NCBI GenBank assembly: GCA_041946965.1
Contig: JBHGBM010000020.1
Location: forward strand, 1-64,000
Source of the DNA: JBHGBM01 sp041946965
Lineage (GTDB): Bacteria; Acidobacteriota; Terriglobia; Bryobacterales; Bryobacteraceae
Length of the DNA stretch: 64,000 nucleotides
Reading direction: 5' to 3'
Part shown: in pieces, positions 17,465-28,090 of the stretch
Layout: the number at the start of each line of letters is the position of its first letter
Position numbering within the stretch: position 1 is the first letter of the stretch
Program-made: the position numbers and the translations under genes
The notes under the pieces: model-generated
Databases searched by the model: none
The model's input: only the letters and a program-made list of their open reading frames with translations
Told to the model about the DNA's origin: nothing

Positions 17465-20428
17465 CTAGAAGCTGAAACGCAGCGCGAGCTGCAACTGCCG
17501 GGCGGTGCCCGAGCCGATGGTGCGGTTCAGCCCGGCCGAGACCAGGCCGAAACTGGCCGGCGACGTCCAGTTCGTACCGGGGTTGGCAGCCTGGGTGAAA
17601 TTGAACAGATTGAAGGCCTCAAACCGCAGGGTGATGGTCTTCTTCTCCGTAATGTGGTTCACTTTTTGCAGCGACAGGTCAACCTGTCCGGCGCCGGGTC
17701 CCCGGGCGATGTGGCGGCCGAGGTTACCCCAGGTCCGGCTGGCAGGGGTGGCAAAGGCGGCGGGGTTGAACCAGTGGTCATACCCTTTGTCTGCCGCGTA
17801 GATGGAGACGCCGGGGACCAGGTTGGGCCGCGGATCCCGGCTGTTGCCGTCCGGAAGGTCATTGGTGCTGCGCGACATGGTGATGTTGAGCGGACGGCCA
17901 CTGCGCATGGTCCAGATGCCGCTCATCTCCCAGTTGCCGAAGATGCGCGCCGCCGGACCGCTGGACAGGTACTTCTGGCCCTTGCCGAAGGGCAGTGCGT
18001 AAACCCAGTTGCTGGTGAACACGTGGCGGACGTCCTGGGAGCTGTTGCCACGGTCGCAGGCCCGGCAATCGCTGTTCTGCGGCCGGGCGCCTTCACCGGC
18101 GCCGACGCTATTGTCGTTGATCGAGTGCGACCACATGTACTCGGTGCCCCAGTTGAGGCCGCGCGAGACGCGCCGGTGCAGCGAGATTTGCAAAGCATTG
18201 AAGTTGCTGTTGCCGTCCTGCCGCTTCTCGTCGATGCGGCCAAAGGTCGGCAGCCGGCGGGTGCGGGTAACCGGGTCGAGCCGGTTGATGTCCAGGCGCG
18301 CGAACAGCTTCTTGCCCACGCTGGCGCTGTAAGCCACCTGGGTCACGAAGCCGGCCGCGAGTTCCTGCTGCACCGAAAATCCCCAGTTGGCGCTGTACAG
18401 GTCGCGGCGATCGCGCTGGAGCGAGCGGGGGGTGACGCCGACCTCGCGCGCCAGGCCAAGGAAGGGAGTGATCGGGTAGGAGAGTCCCGGGGCCTCGTTC
18501 CTGGTCAACGAGAAGTTGCTTACGTAGTTGTCGAGGGCCGTGTTGACGTCGTCCACCTGCCCGGGGCCGTGATAGATGCCGCCGCCGGTACGGAAGACGG
18601 TTTTGCCCTTCAGCGCCTTGGGCGCCCATGCCAGGCCGACCCGCGGATCGAAGTTGTTGCGGTCCGGGAAGTACCAGGGCGTTCCCATGGGGCAAAAACC
18701 ATTGCACTCCCACGCGTCGAAGACGCGGTAGCGGTCGCGCACTTCGCTGTTCACCCCATAGAACTCGTAGCGCAGGCCGAGGTTCACGGTCAACTCCGGC
18801 GTGACCTTGAAGTCGTTCTGCATGAAGGCCATGTACATCCACTTGCGGGTGCCTTGAACGGGGTATCCGGCGCCGACCGATACCGAGTCCACGGCGTTGT
18901 TCAGGAATGCCGTGCGGTTCGGGTAGGTGACCGACCAGTTAGCCCACAGCGGATCGGCCACGTTGACGTGGATGCGCCGGATTTCGCCGCCGAACTTGAG
19001 CGTATGGCGGCCGCGAGTGATGGCCACGTTGTCGAGCAGCGAATAGGACGTGCCCGCTTCAATGGCCTTATTGTTGTCGTTCAGCGCCACGAAACCGGAA
19101 ACGTTGATGGTTTCTTTGGACGGCCCCAGCGTGAACCGGGTCAGCGGTTCGCGGTTGATGCCCGCTTTCACCTCGTTGATGAAGGTCGGGGTAAAGATGC
19201 GCTGGTACTGAATGACAAAGTGCGTCGGCTGAAGCGTGGAGTTCTCGCGATCCCCTTCCACGGCCGTAACCGGCGTGCTGACCACCCCGTTGTCGGTGCT
19301 GAAGCGGGCGTACAGATTGTTGGTGTCGTTGAAGCGATGGTCGATGCGCAGCGATCCGGAATCCTCCGTCCAGCTATTGCTGCGGTCGGCCACGTAGCGG
19401 TCGATATCGGCGTCCGACGTGCGCAGGTTGCCGATAGGATACATCGCCAGGAGCGGCTGGAGGGCGGGGTTGGTGGCCCGGGCGCGGAATGCCGCGCTGG
19501 GCACGTCCGCGCGCATGGTTTGCGACAGCCGCTGCCGCAGTCCTTCGTAGTTGGCGTAAAAGAAGGTGCGGTTCTTGATGATGGGCCCGCCGATGTTGCC
19601 GCCGAACTGGTTGAGACGGAACGGCTGCTTAGAGGTGTCGAAAGGGTTGCGGGCATCGAAGGCGTCGTTGCGGACGAACTCGAACAGGCCGCCGTGGAAT
19701 TCGTTCGTGCCGCCCTTGGAAACCAGGTTGATCTGAGCGCCGCCGCCGCTGCCGGATTCGGCCGTGTACAGCGACGAGTTAACGCGGAATTCGGCGATCG
19801 AATCCGCGCTGACCACCAGCCTCAGGTCCGCTTCCATAGTCTGGTCCTTCACGCCGCTGGCATCGACGCCGTCGTACATAAAGTTATTGTCGTCGTTCGA
19901 CCTGCCGGAGAAACGGATGCTCCCCATATCGCCCGCGCCGGTATTGACCGCGCCGGGGGCCAGCATCATCAGGCTGGCCCAGTGGCGGCCGTTTAGCGGC
20001 ATCTCGCGCACCTGGGTGGAGCCGATGACGTTCCCCATCGCGGCCGATTCCCGGTCGAGCGTGATGGCCTGGGCTTCCACCGAGATCGTGGTGGTATCCG
20101 TCGCGATTTGCATGCTGATGTCCAGGGTGCGGCTGTCGCCGACCTGCAACCGCACGTCCTTGTGCGTCACGGGCCTGAAGCCTTGTTGGGTTACTTTGAC
20201 CACGTAAGTGCCGATAGGTAGGGCTGCAAACGTGTAGTTTCCGGCCGGCCCGGTCTGAACGTCGCGATGAAAACCAGTGTCAGCCGACGTGATTTCCACC
20301 GTGGCTCCGGGGATCACCGCCCCGCTGGGATCGGTGACCGTGCCGACCAGCGTGGCGCGGTCCACCTGCCCGAACAGCAGCGGAGCAAGCAGAAAGAGGA
20401 TCGTTCGCGTAAGCGAAAGTCGCAACAT
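17465..20428 (-). CDS. Oar-like TonB-dependent outer-membrane receptor
   Basis: A 987-residue receptor. The ATG at 20428 is chosen over one at 20452 because AAGGAG sits 6 bases upstream. A signal peptide (to about LLFGQ) is followed by a carboxypeptidase-regulatory-like domain (GTVTDPSGAVIPGATVEI, ALPIGTYVVKV), the plug motif REMPLNGRHWASLMML and a barrel ending in LALRFSF, an outer-membrane C-terminal signature. It imports or binds an unknown ligand at the cell surface. It forms a single-gene unit with its own promoter (20499-20527) and terminator (17405-17450). Confidence 0.88.
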   Translation of the reverse strand: MLRLSLTRTILFLLAPLLFGQVDRATLVGTVTDPSGAVIPGATVEITSADTGFHRDVQTGPAGNYTFAALPIGTYVVKVTQQGFRPVTHKDVRLQVGDSRTLDISMQIATDTTTISVEAQAITLDRESAAMGNVIGSTQVREMPLNGRHWASLMMLAPGAVNTGAGDMGSIRFSGRSNDDNNFMYDGVDASGVKDQTMEADLRLVVSADSIAEFRVNSSLYTAESGSGGGAQINLVSKGGTNEFHGGLFEFVRNDAFDARNPFDTSKQPFRLNQFGGNIGGPIIKNRTFFYANYEGLRQRLSQTMRADVPSAAFRARATNPALQPLLAMYPIGNLRTSDADIDRYVADRSNSWTEDSGSLRIDHRFNDTNNLYARFSTDNGVVSTPVTAVEGDRENSTLQPTHFVIQYQRIFTPTFINEVKAGINREPLTRFTLGPSKETINVSGFVALNDNNKAIEAGTSYSLLDNVAITRGRHTLKFGGEIRRIHVNVADPLWANWSVTYPNRTAFLNNAVDSVSVGAGYPVQGTRKWMYMAFMQNDFKVTPELTVNLGLRYEFYGVNSEVRDRYRVFDAWECNGFCPMGTPWYFPDRNNFDPRVGLAWAPKALKGKTVFRTGGGIYHGPGQVDDVNTALDNYVSNFSLTRNEAPGLSYPITPFLGLAREVGVTPRSLQRDRRDLYSANWGFSVQQELAAGFVTQVAYSASVGKKLFARLDINRLDPVTRTRRLPTFGRIDEKRQDGNSNFNALQISLHRRVSRGLNWGTEYMWSHSINDNSVGAGEGARPQNSDCRACDRGNSSQDVRHVFTSNWVYALPFGKGQKYLSSGPAARIFGNWEMSGIWTMRSGRPLNITMSRSTNDLPDGNSRDPRPNLVPGVSIYAADKGYDHWFNPAAFATPASRTWGNLGRHIARGPGAGQVDLSLQKVNHITEKKTITLRFEAFNLFNFTQAANPGTNWTSPASFGLVSAGLNRTIGSGTARQLQLALRFSF

Positions 20429-20498
20429 GTGCACTCCTTTTCTTAAGTTCATCAGCGTTACCCGAACCGCCGCCCTGAGTGCACTCTGCTGGTCTGGG

Positions 20499-20527
20499 AT
20501 GTTATCGAATACTTAGCGTACAGTCAA
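20499..20527 (-). promoter_or_regulatory. sigma70-like promoter for the second Oar-like receptor
   Basis: Minus-strand TTGACT (plus 20522-20527) and TAACAT (20499-20504) are 17 bases apart, leaving a leader of about 65 bases before the ATG at 20428. The -35 is 5/6 and the -10 is 4/6 to consensus. Confidence 0.5.
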
Positions 20528-20551
20528 TAGGGGCAGGGCAGAAAATTACGC

Positions 20552-21283
20552 CTATGCGGTATGGGCGCGGGCGGCGAGCAGACGGTCGTATTCGCGGCGG
20601 ATGGTGCGGTAGCAGTCGCAAGCCTGCTTTTCCAGGCCCGCTCGCCAGGGGATGGACATCATGCCGCGGCTGTAGCGGATGAGCCCCTGCTGCTGGAATT
20701 TCTCGGCCACCTCGCTGACGCTGGCGCGGCGGACGGCGAGCATCTGGGCCAGCAGTTGGTGGGTGACGGGGAATTCCGCCGGGCCGAGGCGGTCGTCGAG
20801 CATTAACAGCCACCGGGCGCAGCGCTGCTCCACCCGGTGCGCCCGGCTGCACGCGAGTCCCTGGGCCAACATGACCATGAAGGCGTGCGCGTAGCGGCGC
20901 AGGGCGGCGTCCACGGCGCCGTGGCGCTCGCACTCCGCGTTGAGGATCTCGGCCTTCATGCGCAGGGCCATGGCGGGAACCTCGACGCGCTCGCTGAACG
21001 CGGTTCGGCCGTCGCCGAGCGTAAGCGGCAGGCCGGTCATGCCTTCGTTGCCGACCATGCCGACGTCGATGCTTTCCTCCCGGCCGGTTCCCGCGCACAC
21101 CGAGATCACGCCGCTGAGGGGAAACCAGGCATACCGGATCGGTCTGCTGGAGCGGTTCAACTGCTGGCCGGCCGCCAGCGCCACGGGCTGCAAGTGCGGC
21201 CTGAGGCGCTCATAATCCGCGTGCGGCAATGTCGCCAGCAACGCGTTCTGGCCGGGTATGTGAATGACTTTCGTTTCGGCCAT
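20552..21283 (-). CDS. Crp/Fnr-family transcriptional regulator (divergent)
   Basis: A 243-residue regulator from the ATG at 21283 (MAETKVIHIPG). The N-terminal barrel is recognisable (YAWFPLSGVISV, GMVGNEGM) and the C-terminal helix-turn-helix reads TGxLL-like VTHQLLAQMLAVRRASVSE. This subtype, with FPLSGVIS and EGMTGLPL, is common in soil bacteria and lacks clear cAMP-contact residues or Fe-S cysteines. It lies 123 bases upstream of the receptor gene start on the same strand, with a promoter in between, so it is a candidate but unproven regulator of that receptor. Confidence 0.8.
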   Translation of the reverse strand: MAETKVIHIPGQNALLATLPHADYERLRPHLQPVALAAGQQLNRSSRPIRYAWFPLSGVISVCAGTGREESIDVGMVGNEGMTGLPLTLGDGRTAFSERVEVPAMALRMKAEILNAECERHGAVDAALRRYAHAFMVMLAQGLACSRAHRVEQRCARWLLMLDDRLGPAEFPVTHQLLAQMLAVRRASVSEVAEKFQQQGLIRYSRGMMSIPWRAGLEKQACDCYRTIRREYDRLLAARAHTA

Positions 21284-21358
21284 TGATGAGAACCAAGGAT
21301 ACGCCTTCCACGTGTTCCGCGCCACTCCCCAACGTGAGGCAACGTACCGCCGGGGCAG

Positions 21359-22534
21359 CTAGCGTACCCAGTTCGCCATGCCGGTAATTATCAGCGCGTT
21401 GGTGAAATCGATGAGGAAGGCCCCCACCAGGGTCACGGTCAGGAACGCCTGCGGCGAAGGCCCGAAACGGCGGTCCAGTTCGTCCATGGCGGCCACCGCA
21501 TTGGCCGTGGTGCCCAGCATGAACCCGCAATAGCCGGCCGCCATTACCGCCGACTCGTAGTTGCGCCCCATCACGGGGAATGAGATTGCCACACAAAGCA
21601 ACAGGGCGAGCGCCACCTGGGCGGCCAGCATGACGAAAAGGGGCAGGGCCAGCGCCGCCAGTTCCCACAGGCGGAGGGTGAGCAGCGCCATCACGATAAA
21701 CAGGTACAGGGCGATGTTGCCCAGCGCCGCCACGCCGCGGCTTTCGAGCCGCGCGAACCCGAAGCGGTCGTCGAAGTTGCGCAGGATCGCGGCGGCGATC
21801 ATGGCGCCGATGTAGGCGGGCAGGACGGCGCCGGTGCGCTCGATGGCCGCGCTGATGAGATTGCCCGCTCCCATGCAGACCGCGATCGCGATCACGGCGG
21901 GGAGCAGGACCGGTCCGGAATCCGCGGCGGCCGCCACCGTGGGGGCGGGGCCGGGGCCCGGCCCGGCAAGGCGGCGCCGGGCGATAAGCCACGCGCCCGT
22001 GTACCCGCTGAGCAGGCCCGCCACGGTGATGCCGAAGGTGGCGGAGGCCAGACCCACCACCGCCGCCCCCTGAGTCCCCATTTTCTCGAAGGTCGGGCCG
22101 AAGGCCAGCGAAGTCGCCGGGCCGCCCGCCAGCGCCACCGAACCCGAGACAATCCCGAGCAGCGGGTCCAACCCGAAAGCGCGCGCCAGAACGATGCCGA
22201 GCCCGTTCTGAAGGACGGCGCCCAGCGTCGCCACTCCGAGGTAGAGCAGCAGTTGCGGCCCGCCGCGCCGCACCACCCGCCAACTGGCGCCGAGCCCTAC
22301 GGTGGTGAAGAAGGCGATCATGGACAGGTTCCGCAGACTCATGTCCATCTCGAAATTCACCCGGCCGCGCAGCCCGAGTGTGAGAAGGGCATACACCAAC
22401 CCGCCCGCCACCGGAGCGGGAATGGAGAGCCGCCGGAGCAGGCCGAGCCGGGCGCGGAGCCACTCTCCGAGGGCTACCCCGAGAGCCGCCAGCGCGAGCA
22501 CGTGCAGGCTGTTCAGGGTGATGGTAAGCGGCAT
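21359..22534 (-). CDS. sodium/glutamate symporter-like permease
   Basis: A 391-residue polytopic membrane protein of the GltS family with about 10-12 helices. The start at 22534 gives MPLTITLNSLHVLALAALG. Family features include the duplicated GGPATSLAFGPTFE and GYCGFMLGTTANAVAAM segments, which in GltS line the glutamate/Na+ site. Its ATG shares one base with the TGA of the upstream ubiD-like gene, so the two are translationally coupled. Substrate may be glutamate or another carboxylate. Confidence 0.85.
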   Translation of the reverse strand: MPLTITLNSLHVLALAALGVALGEWLRARLGLLRRLSIPAPVAGGLVYALLTLGLRGRVNFEMDMSLRNLSMIAFFTTVGLGASWRVVRRGGPQLLLYLGVATLGAVLQNGLGIVLARAFGLDPLLGIVSGSVALAGGPATSLAFGPTFEKMGTQGAAVVGLASATFGITVAGLLSGYTGAWLIARRRLAGPGPGPAPTVAAAADSGPVLLPAVIAIAVCMGAGNLISAAIERTGAVLPAYIGAMIAAAILRNFDDRFGFARLESRGVAALGNIALYLFIVMALLTLRLWELAALALPLFVMLAAQVALALLLCVAISFPVMGRNYESAVMAAGYCGFMLGTTANAVAAMDELDRRFGPSPQAFLTVTLVGAFLIDFTNALIITGMANWVR

Positions 22535-23973
22535 CAGAGCCCCGCGCGCGCCCACAGTTCGTCCACGCGCGCGCGCACTTCGGGCGACATGCGGATCACG
22601 CCGGGCCACGGCCGGGAAAAACCTTCACCGGGCCACTTGCGGGTGGCGTCAACGCCCATCTTGGAGCCGAAATTCGGCAGCCGGCTGGCGTGATCGAGCG
22701 AATCCACCGGGCCGAGGGTGAACTGGATGTCGCGCTCCGGGTCGATGTTGTTGAGCGCCTTCCAGGCCACTTCGCGCACGTCCTGCACGTTGACGTCTTC
22801 ATCCACCACCACGATGCACTTGGTGAACATGGCTTGTCCCAGCCCCCAGATGGCGGACATGACCTTGCGCGCGTGCCCGGGGTACGACTTGCGGATGGAG
22901 ACCAGCATCAGGTTGTGAAACACGCCCTCGGCGGGCATGCACATATCGCGCACTTCCGGCAGTTGCAGGCGCATGAGCGGCAGGAAGATGCGCTCGATGG
23001 CCTTGCCCATGTAGTAGTCCTCCATGGGCGGGGGGCCGACGACGGTGGCCGTGTAGACGGGGTCGCGGCGCTGGGTGATGCAGGTGACGTGAAACACGGG
23101 GTAATCGTCCGCCAGCGAGTAAAAACCCGTGTGGTCGCCGAAGGGGCCTTCGGTGCGGAGTTCGCCAAGCTCGACGTAGCCTTCCAGCACGATTTCCGCC
23201 TGCGCGGGGACCTCCAGGTCGCAGGTGCGGCACTTGACCATATCGACGGGGCTGTTGCGCAGGAAACCCGCGATCATCATCTCGTCCAGGTCCGGCGGCA
23301 GGGGCAGGACGGCGGAGAACATGGTGGCCGGATCGGCGCCGATGGCCACCGCCACCTCCATGCGGGCGGCCTGCGTCCGGCGGTAGTGCTCCGCGCCCTG
23401 CTTGTGGGTCTGCCAGTGCATGCCGGCGGTGCGCCCGTCGAAGATCTGCATGCGGTACATGCCGCAGTTGCGCTTGCCGGTGTCGGGGTTTTTCGAGAAC
23501 ACCAGGGGCAGGGTGATGAAGCGGCCGGCGTCGCCGGGCCAGCATTGCAGCACGGGGTAATCGAGGAGTGAAAAACCTTCTTCCCGGACGATTTCCTGGC
23601 AGGGAGCGCGCGACACCATGCGGGGGAAGAACCCGCCCATTTCCGCGAGCTTGGGCAGCATCTTGAGCTTGCCGATGAGCCCCTCCGGCATGCGCATTTC
23701 CAGGTACTCCGAGATGCGGCGCGCCACCGCGTCCATGGATTCGACTTCCAACGCGATCCGCATCCTCCGCTCCGAGCCGAAAGCATTCATCAGCACCGGT
23801 ATGGAGGAGCCTTTGGGTTTTTCAAACAGCAGGGCGGGACCGCCGCTCTTGACGGCGCGGTCGGCGAACACGGTCATTTCCAGGACCGGATCCACTTCGA
23901 AGGGGATGCGTTTCAGCTCGCCGGCGCCCTCCAGGGCGCGGATGAAATCGCGCAGGTCCGTGTAAGGCATCAA
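22534..23973 (-). CDS. UbiD-family prenylated-FMN decarboxylase
   Basis: A 479-residue (de)carboxylase. The hallmark TEGPFGDHTGFYS carries catalytic Glu residues, and NCGMYRMQIFDG and KSYPGHARKVMSAIWG are typical of the UbiD fold. These enzymes use prenylated FMN from UbiX to decarboxylate aromatic or alpha,beta-unsaturated acids (ubiquinone and menaquinone precursors or xenobiotics). No ubiX is in the window. A second ATG is three bases downstream. It diverges from fabG with 43 bases between the starts, and is coupled to the GltS-like permease. Confidence 0.88.
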   Translation of the reverse strand: MMPYTDLRDFIRALEGAGELKRIPFEVDPVLEMTVFADRAVKSGGPALLFEKPKGSSIPVLMNAFGSERRMRIALEVESMDAVARRISEYLEMRMPEGLIGKLKMLPKLAEMGGFFPRMVSRAPCQEIVREEGFSLLDYPVLQCWPGDAGRFITLPLVFSKNPDTGKRNCGMYRMQIFDGRTAGMHWQTHKQGAEHYRRTQAARMEVAVAIGADPATMFSAVLPLPPDLDEMMIAGFLRNSPVDMVKCRTCDLEVPAQAEIVLEGYVELGELRTEGPFGDHTGFYSLADDYPVFHVTCITQRRDPVYTATVVGPPPMEDYYMGKAIERIFLPLMRLQLPEVRDMCMPAEGVFHNLMLVSIRKSYPGHARKVMSAIWGLGQAMFTKCIVVVDEDVNVQDVREVAWKALNNIDPERDIQFTLGPVDSLDHASRLPNFGSKMGVDATRKWPGEGFSRPWPGVIRMSPEVRARVDELWARAGL

Positions 23974-24016
23974 TTTCTACTATGATTGTTTTTTAGCGCA
24001 ATACTCAAGGAGAGAA

Positions 24017-24751
<735 letters not shown>

Positions 24752-24846
24752 GGGGTGTCGAGCCGGGCCGGGGGGGGCGAGTCCGGGTCCGGGACTGCGT
24801 TTTGGGCGTTAGATGTCAACTTGAACGCAGCCCGATTCAACTGTCG

Positions 24847-25770
24847 CTACCGCGTAGTCAGGGTCTTCAGGTCCTTCAGCACGCTGAGCAGGCCGGGCAC
24901 CAGGGTGATCACGAACAGCACCGGCAGGATGAAGACCACGATGGGGAACAGCATCTTGATGCCGGCTTTTCCCACCGCGGCTTCGGCGCGCAGGCGGCGG
25001 CGCGTGCGCAGCGCGTCGGCGTAAACCTTGAGCGCCTGCGAGAGGCTGGTGCCGAAGCGCTCGCTCTGCACGATCATGGCGGCGAGCGACTTGATATCCT
25101 CGATGCCCGTGCGCCGCACCAGTTGCTGGAAGGCCACGGTGCGCTCCTGGCCTGCGCGCACCTGCATCACCACGGTGTAGAACTCGTTGGCCAGTTCCGG
25201 GTAGATGTACTGCATCTCCTCGGCCACGCGCGTCATGGCCTGGTCGAGCGCCAGGCCCGTGCCCAGCACGATGCCGAGCAGATCGACGGTATCGGGCAGC
25301 GCCTCCTGGAGCTTGCGGCGGTAGCGCTTCACCAGCCGGTGCAGCACCTGGCCGGGCAGCGTGAACCCGAGGATGGCCGCCGCCGCCATGCCGCCCAGCA
25401 TCTGCATGAAATCGTTGTTCCTCTGGAGCCAGAACATGCCGCCCAGCAGGCCCGCCAGGAACAGAATGGTGAAGATCAGGTACGCGACCACTGCGCCTTT
25501 GCGCCGGATGCCGGCGTTGTGCAGCCGCTTCTCGTTTTCGTTGATCCAGTCTTCGCCGCCGGGGACCAGGCTGACCAGCCAGAGGAACTTGGCTACGAAG
25601 CCCGCGCCCGCCTTGCGCCTGGGCCCGCGCGCGGCGCTGGTCATGGCGTTCGATTGCAGCTCTTCGAGCCGGTCGGCCAGCGGGTCCTCTTGCGTCTGGA
25701 ACAGCAGCGTGCCCGACCACAACATCAGCAACAGCGTGGCGAACGCGAGAGTGAAGAAGACGATCAGCAT
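24847..25770 (-). CDS. tadC: Tad pilus inner-membrane platform protein TadC
   Basis: A 307-residue type II secretion F-domain protein with an N-terminal helix, a second around 105-125 and two C-terminal helices (GIKMLFPIVVFILPVLFVITLVPG). The F domain (DTVDLLGIVLGTGLALDQAM, ERFGTSLSQALKVYAD) contacts the CpaF motor ATPase. It is the last gene of the tad cluster, 4 bases after tadB. Confidence 0.88.
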   Translation of the reverse strand: MLIVFFTLAFATLLLMLWSGTLLFQTQEDPLADRLEELQSNAMTSAARGPRRKAGAGFVAKFLWLVSLVPGGEDWINENEKRLHNAGIRRKGAVVAYLIFTILFLAGLLGGMFWLQRNNDFMQMLGGMAAAAILGFTLPGQVLHRLVKRYRRKLQEALPDTVDLLGIVLGTGLALDQAMTRVAEEMQYIYPELANEFYTVVMQVRAGQERTVAFQQLVRRTGIEDIKSLAAMIVQSERFGTSLSQALKVYADALRTRRRLRAEAAVGKAGIKMLFPIVVFILPVLFVITLVPGLLSVLKDLKTLTTR

Positions 25771-25774
25771 GGCG

Positions 25775-26743
25775 TCAAACCCGTATGTTGGCGATGCGCC
25801 GGATCACCAGAATGCCGACGATCTCGGAAATAATCGCGTAGGTCAGGAACTTGCTGCCGGTCTCATCCGTGTAGAGCAGCTTGATGTACTCCGGCTTCAG
25901 CACCCAGAAGCCCAGGCCCACCACGACCGGCATGAGGCACAGCAATCCGGCGGAGAAGCGCTGCTGCGCCGTGTGCGCCTTCAGCTTGGCGGCCATGTTG
26001 AGGCGTTCGCGGACCAGGGCGGAAAGGTTTTCGAGCACCGCCACCATGTTCGCGCCCGTCTGCCGCTGGAGGATCAGGCCGGTGACGAAAAACTTCAGGT
26101 CGATCAGCGGCACGCGGGCGCCCAGGTTGTGCAGCGCCGGCTCCAGTTGCGATCCGAGCGCCAGCTCTTCCATCAGCTTCTTGAATTCCATGCGCACCGG
26201 GTCGGCCGTCTCCGTCCCGATGGTTTCCAGCCCGCTATGGATGTTGTGGCCGGCGCGCATGGTGCGGGTAAACAGGTCGATGGCGTCCGGCAGCATCTCT
26301 TCAAAGCGCTTCAGACGGCGGGCGCGCACGCGCATGATGTACACCGCGGGCGCGGCTCCCACGGCGCCCGCGATCAGCAGGCGCAGCAGTTGCAACTGCA
26401 ATCCGAACAGGCCGAGCACGAGGTAAACGGCGATGACCAGCACGACCTGGATACCGGCGATATCGGCCGCGCGGTATTTCAGGTTGGCCTGGTCGATGTA
26501 CTGCTGCAAACGCCGCAGCGCGCCGATCCAGCTCATCAGGTCGCCCAGGGCCGCGAACGAGCCGCGCTGCTCCTTGCGGATCAGCTCGCTCGATGCGCTC
26601 GACCGCGAGCGCAGGTTCATGCGCAGATCGCGCATGCGCGCGGCCAGGCGTTGTGCCGCGTGCTGCTGCGGCACGGTCCACGTGTAATAGCCCACGCCGA
26701 ACAGCGCGGCCGAGAAAATCAGAAATGCGACCCAGACAAACAA
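25775..26743 (-). CDS. tadB: Tad pilus inner-membrane platform protein TadB
   Basis: A 322-residue F-domain protein paired with TadC. One N-terminal helix, helices near 115-155 and a C-terminal pair surround the F domain (LPDAIDLFTRTMRAGHNIHS). It would form the platform on which Flp pilin subunits are assembled. The stop is 4 bases from the tadC start and the gene starts 3 bases after cpaF ends. Confidence 0.88.
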   Translation of the reverse strand: MFVWVAFLIFSAALFGVGYYTWTVPQQHAAQRLAARMRDLRMNLRSRSSASSELIRKEQRGSFAALGDLMSWIGALRRLQQYIDQANLKYRAADIAGIQVVLVIAVYLVLGLFGLQLQLLRLLIAGAVGAAPAVYIMRVRARRLKRFEEMLPDAIDLFTRTMRAGHNIHSGLETIGTETADPVRMEFKKLMEELALGSQLEPALHNLGARVPLIDLKFFVTGLILQRQTGANMVAVLENLSALVRERLNMAAKLKAHTAQQRFSAGLLCLMPVVVGLGFWVLKPEYIKLLYTDETGSKFLTYAIISEIVGILVIRRIANIRV

Positions 26744-26746
26744 GGG

Positions 26747-28075
26747 TTACCTTCTCGTTTCCGTTTCCTTCACCTCGTGCGCCTCGTGGAAAATGGATTG
26801 CGAGAGGTGAATGCCATAGGCCTTCAGCCGGTCCATGCACATCGGCTTGACGCCGGTGGCGTGAAATTTCCCCAGCACCTTGCCGCGATTGCTGATGCCG
26901 GTGCGCTCGAACTCGAACAGATCCTGCATGGCGACCTGGTCGTTCTCCACACCCACGACTTCGCTGATGGCCGTGACCCGGCGCGCGCCGTCGCTCAGGC
27001 GCGCGGTGTGGACCACGATGTTGATGGCGGAGGCAAGCTGCTGGCGGATCACCTTATCCGGCACGTGCTGGCTGGCCATCATGACCATGGTTTCCAGGCG
27101 CGAAAAAGCGTCGCGCGGGCTGTTGGCGTGCACGGTGGTCATGGATCCGTCGTGGCCCGTATTCATGGCCTGGAGCATATCCAGCGCTTCGGCGCCGCGC
27201 GACTCGCCCACGATGATGCGGTCCGGCCGCATACGCAGGGTGTTGATTACCAGGTCGCGCTGCGAGATGGCACCCGCGCCTTCGATGTTGGCCGGGCGTG
27301 TTTCCAGCCGCACCACGTGACTCTGCTGCAATTGCAGTTCGGCGGTGTCCTCGATGGTGATGATGCGCTCCTCCTCGGGAATGAACCGGGAGAGAGTATT
27401 GAGCATGGTGGTTTTGCCCGAGCCGGAACCGCCGGAGATCACGATGTTGAGGCGCGCCTCCACGCAGCCGCTGAGGAAGTCCAGCATGCCGGTGGTAAAG
27501 GTCTCGTTCTTCAGCAGGTCCTCGGTGGAGAGAATCTTTTTTCCGTAGCGGCGGATGGAGATGACCGGGCCGATGAGGGAAAGCGGGGGGATCACGGCGC
27601 AAACGCGCGAGCCGTCGGCCAGGCGGGCGTCCACTATGGGCGAGGAATCGTCGATGCGGCGTCCGATGGCGGAAACGATGCGGTCGATGATCATGCGCAC
27701 GTGCGCCTGATCCTTGAACCGCGCGTTGGTTTCCACGAGGCGTCCGCCGCGCTCCACGTAGATGTTATCGAACCCGTTCACCAGGATGTCGCTCACCGCC
27801 GGGTCGGCGAGCAGCGGCTCGAGGGGTCCGAGGCCGAACACCTCGTCGAGGATCTCCTCGATGAGGCGCTCGCGCTCGGCGCCGGTCATGGGAACGCCCT
27901 CGTCGAGCACGAGGCGCTCGACCACCACGCCGACCTGCTCGCGCGCCGAATCCTTGTTGAGCGACTTCAACTGATCCGGCGTCAGTGAACTGAGCAGCTT
28001 CTGATGAACCTGGCTCTTGATTTCAAACCAGCGGTCCGCGCCCGAACCGGGCCGGGCCAACGTACGACCACCCAA
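26747..28075 (-). CDS. cpaF: Tad pilus assembly ATPase CpaF/TadA
   Basis: A 442-residue secretion ATPase. The Walker A is SGGSGSGKTTML, the Asp box is IITIEDTAEL, Walker B region RPDRIIVGESRGAEALDMLQAM and the His box THANSPRDAFSRLETM. The N-terminal all-alpha domain includes DEVFGLGPLEPLLADP, typical of CpaF. It powers extension (and possibly retraction) of the Flp pilus at the cytoplasmic face of TadB/TadC. It lies 15 bases after cpaE. Confidence 0.93.
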   Translation of the reverse strand: MGGRTLARPGSGADRWFEIKSQVHQKLLSSLTPDQLKSLNKDSAREQVGVVVERLVLDEGVPMTGAERERLIEEILDEVFGLGPLEPLLADPAVSDILVNGFDNIYVERGGRLVETNARFKDQAHVRMIIDRIVSAIGRRIDDSSPIVDARLADGSRVCAVIPPLSLIGPVISIRRYGKKILSTEDLLKNETFTTGMLDFLSGCVEARLNIVISGGSGSGKTTMLNTLSRFIPEEERIITIEDTAELQLQQSHVVRLETRPANIEGAGAISQRDLVINTLRMRPDRIIVGESRGAEALDMLQAMNTGHDGSMTTVHANSPRDAFSRLETMVMMASQHVPDKVIRQQLASAINIVVHTARLSDGARRVTAISEVVGVENDQVAMQDLFEFERTGISNRGKVLGKFHATGVKPMCMDRLKAYGIHLSQSIFHEAHEVKETETRR

Positions 28076-28090
28076 GAATGACCTCCCTTG

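Noticed and set aside
17396..19996. 866-codon plus-strand open frame across the second receptor
   Set aside because: Shadow of the receptor gene with no signal peptide or barrel features.
20429..20452. Upstream ATG for the second receptor (20452)
   Set aside because: The ATG at 20428 has AAGGAG at ideal spacing and gives a cleaner signal peptide.
24752..24846. G-rich 95-base gap after fabG
   Set aside because: GC-rich but no clear hairpin with T-run or coding frame; left unannotated.
25361..27988. 875-codon open frame on the plus strand across the tad genes
   Set aside because: His/Ala/Gly-rich shadow of tadC, tadB and cpaF, which have intact motifs on the other strand.
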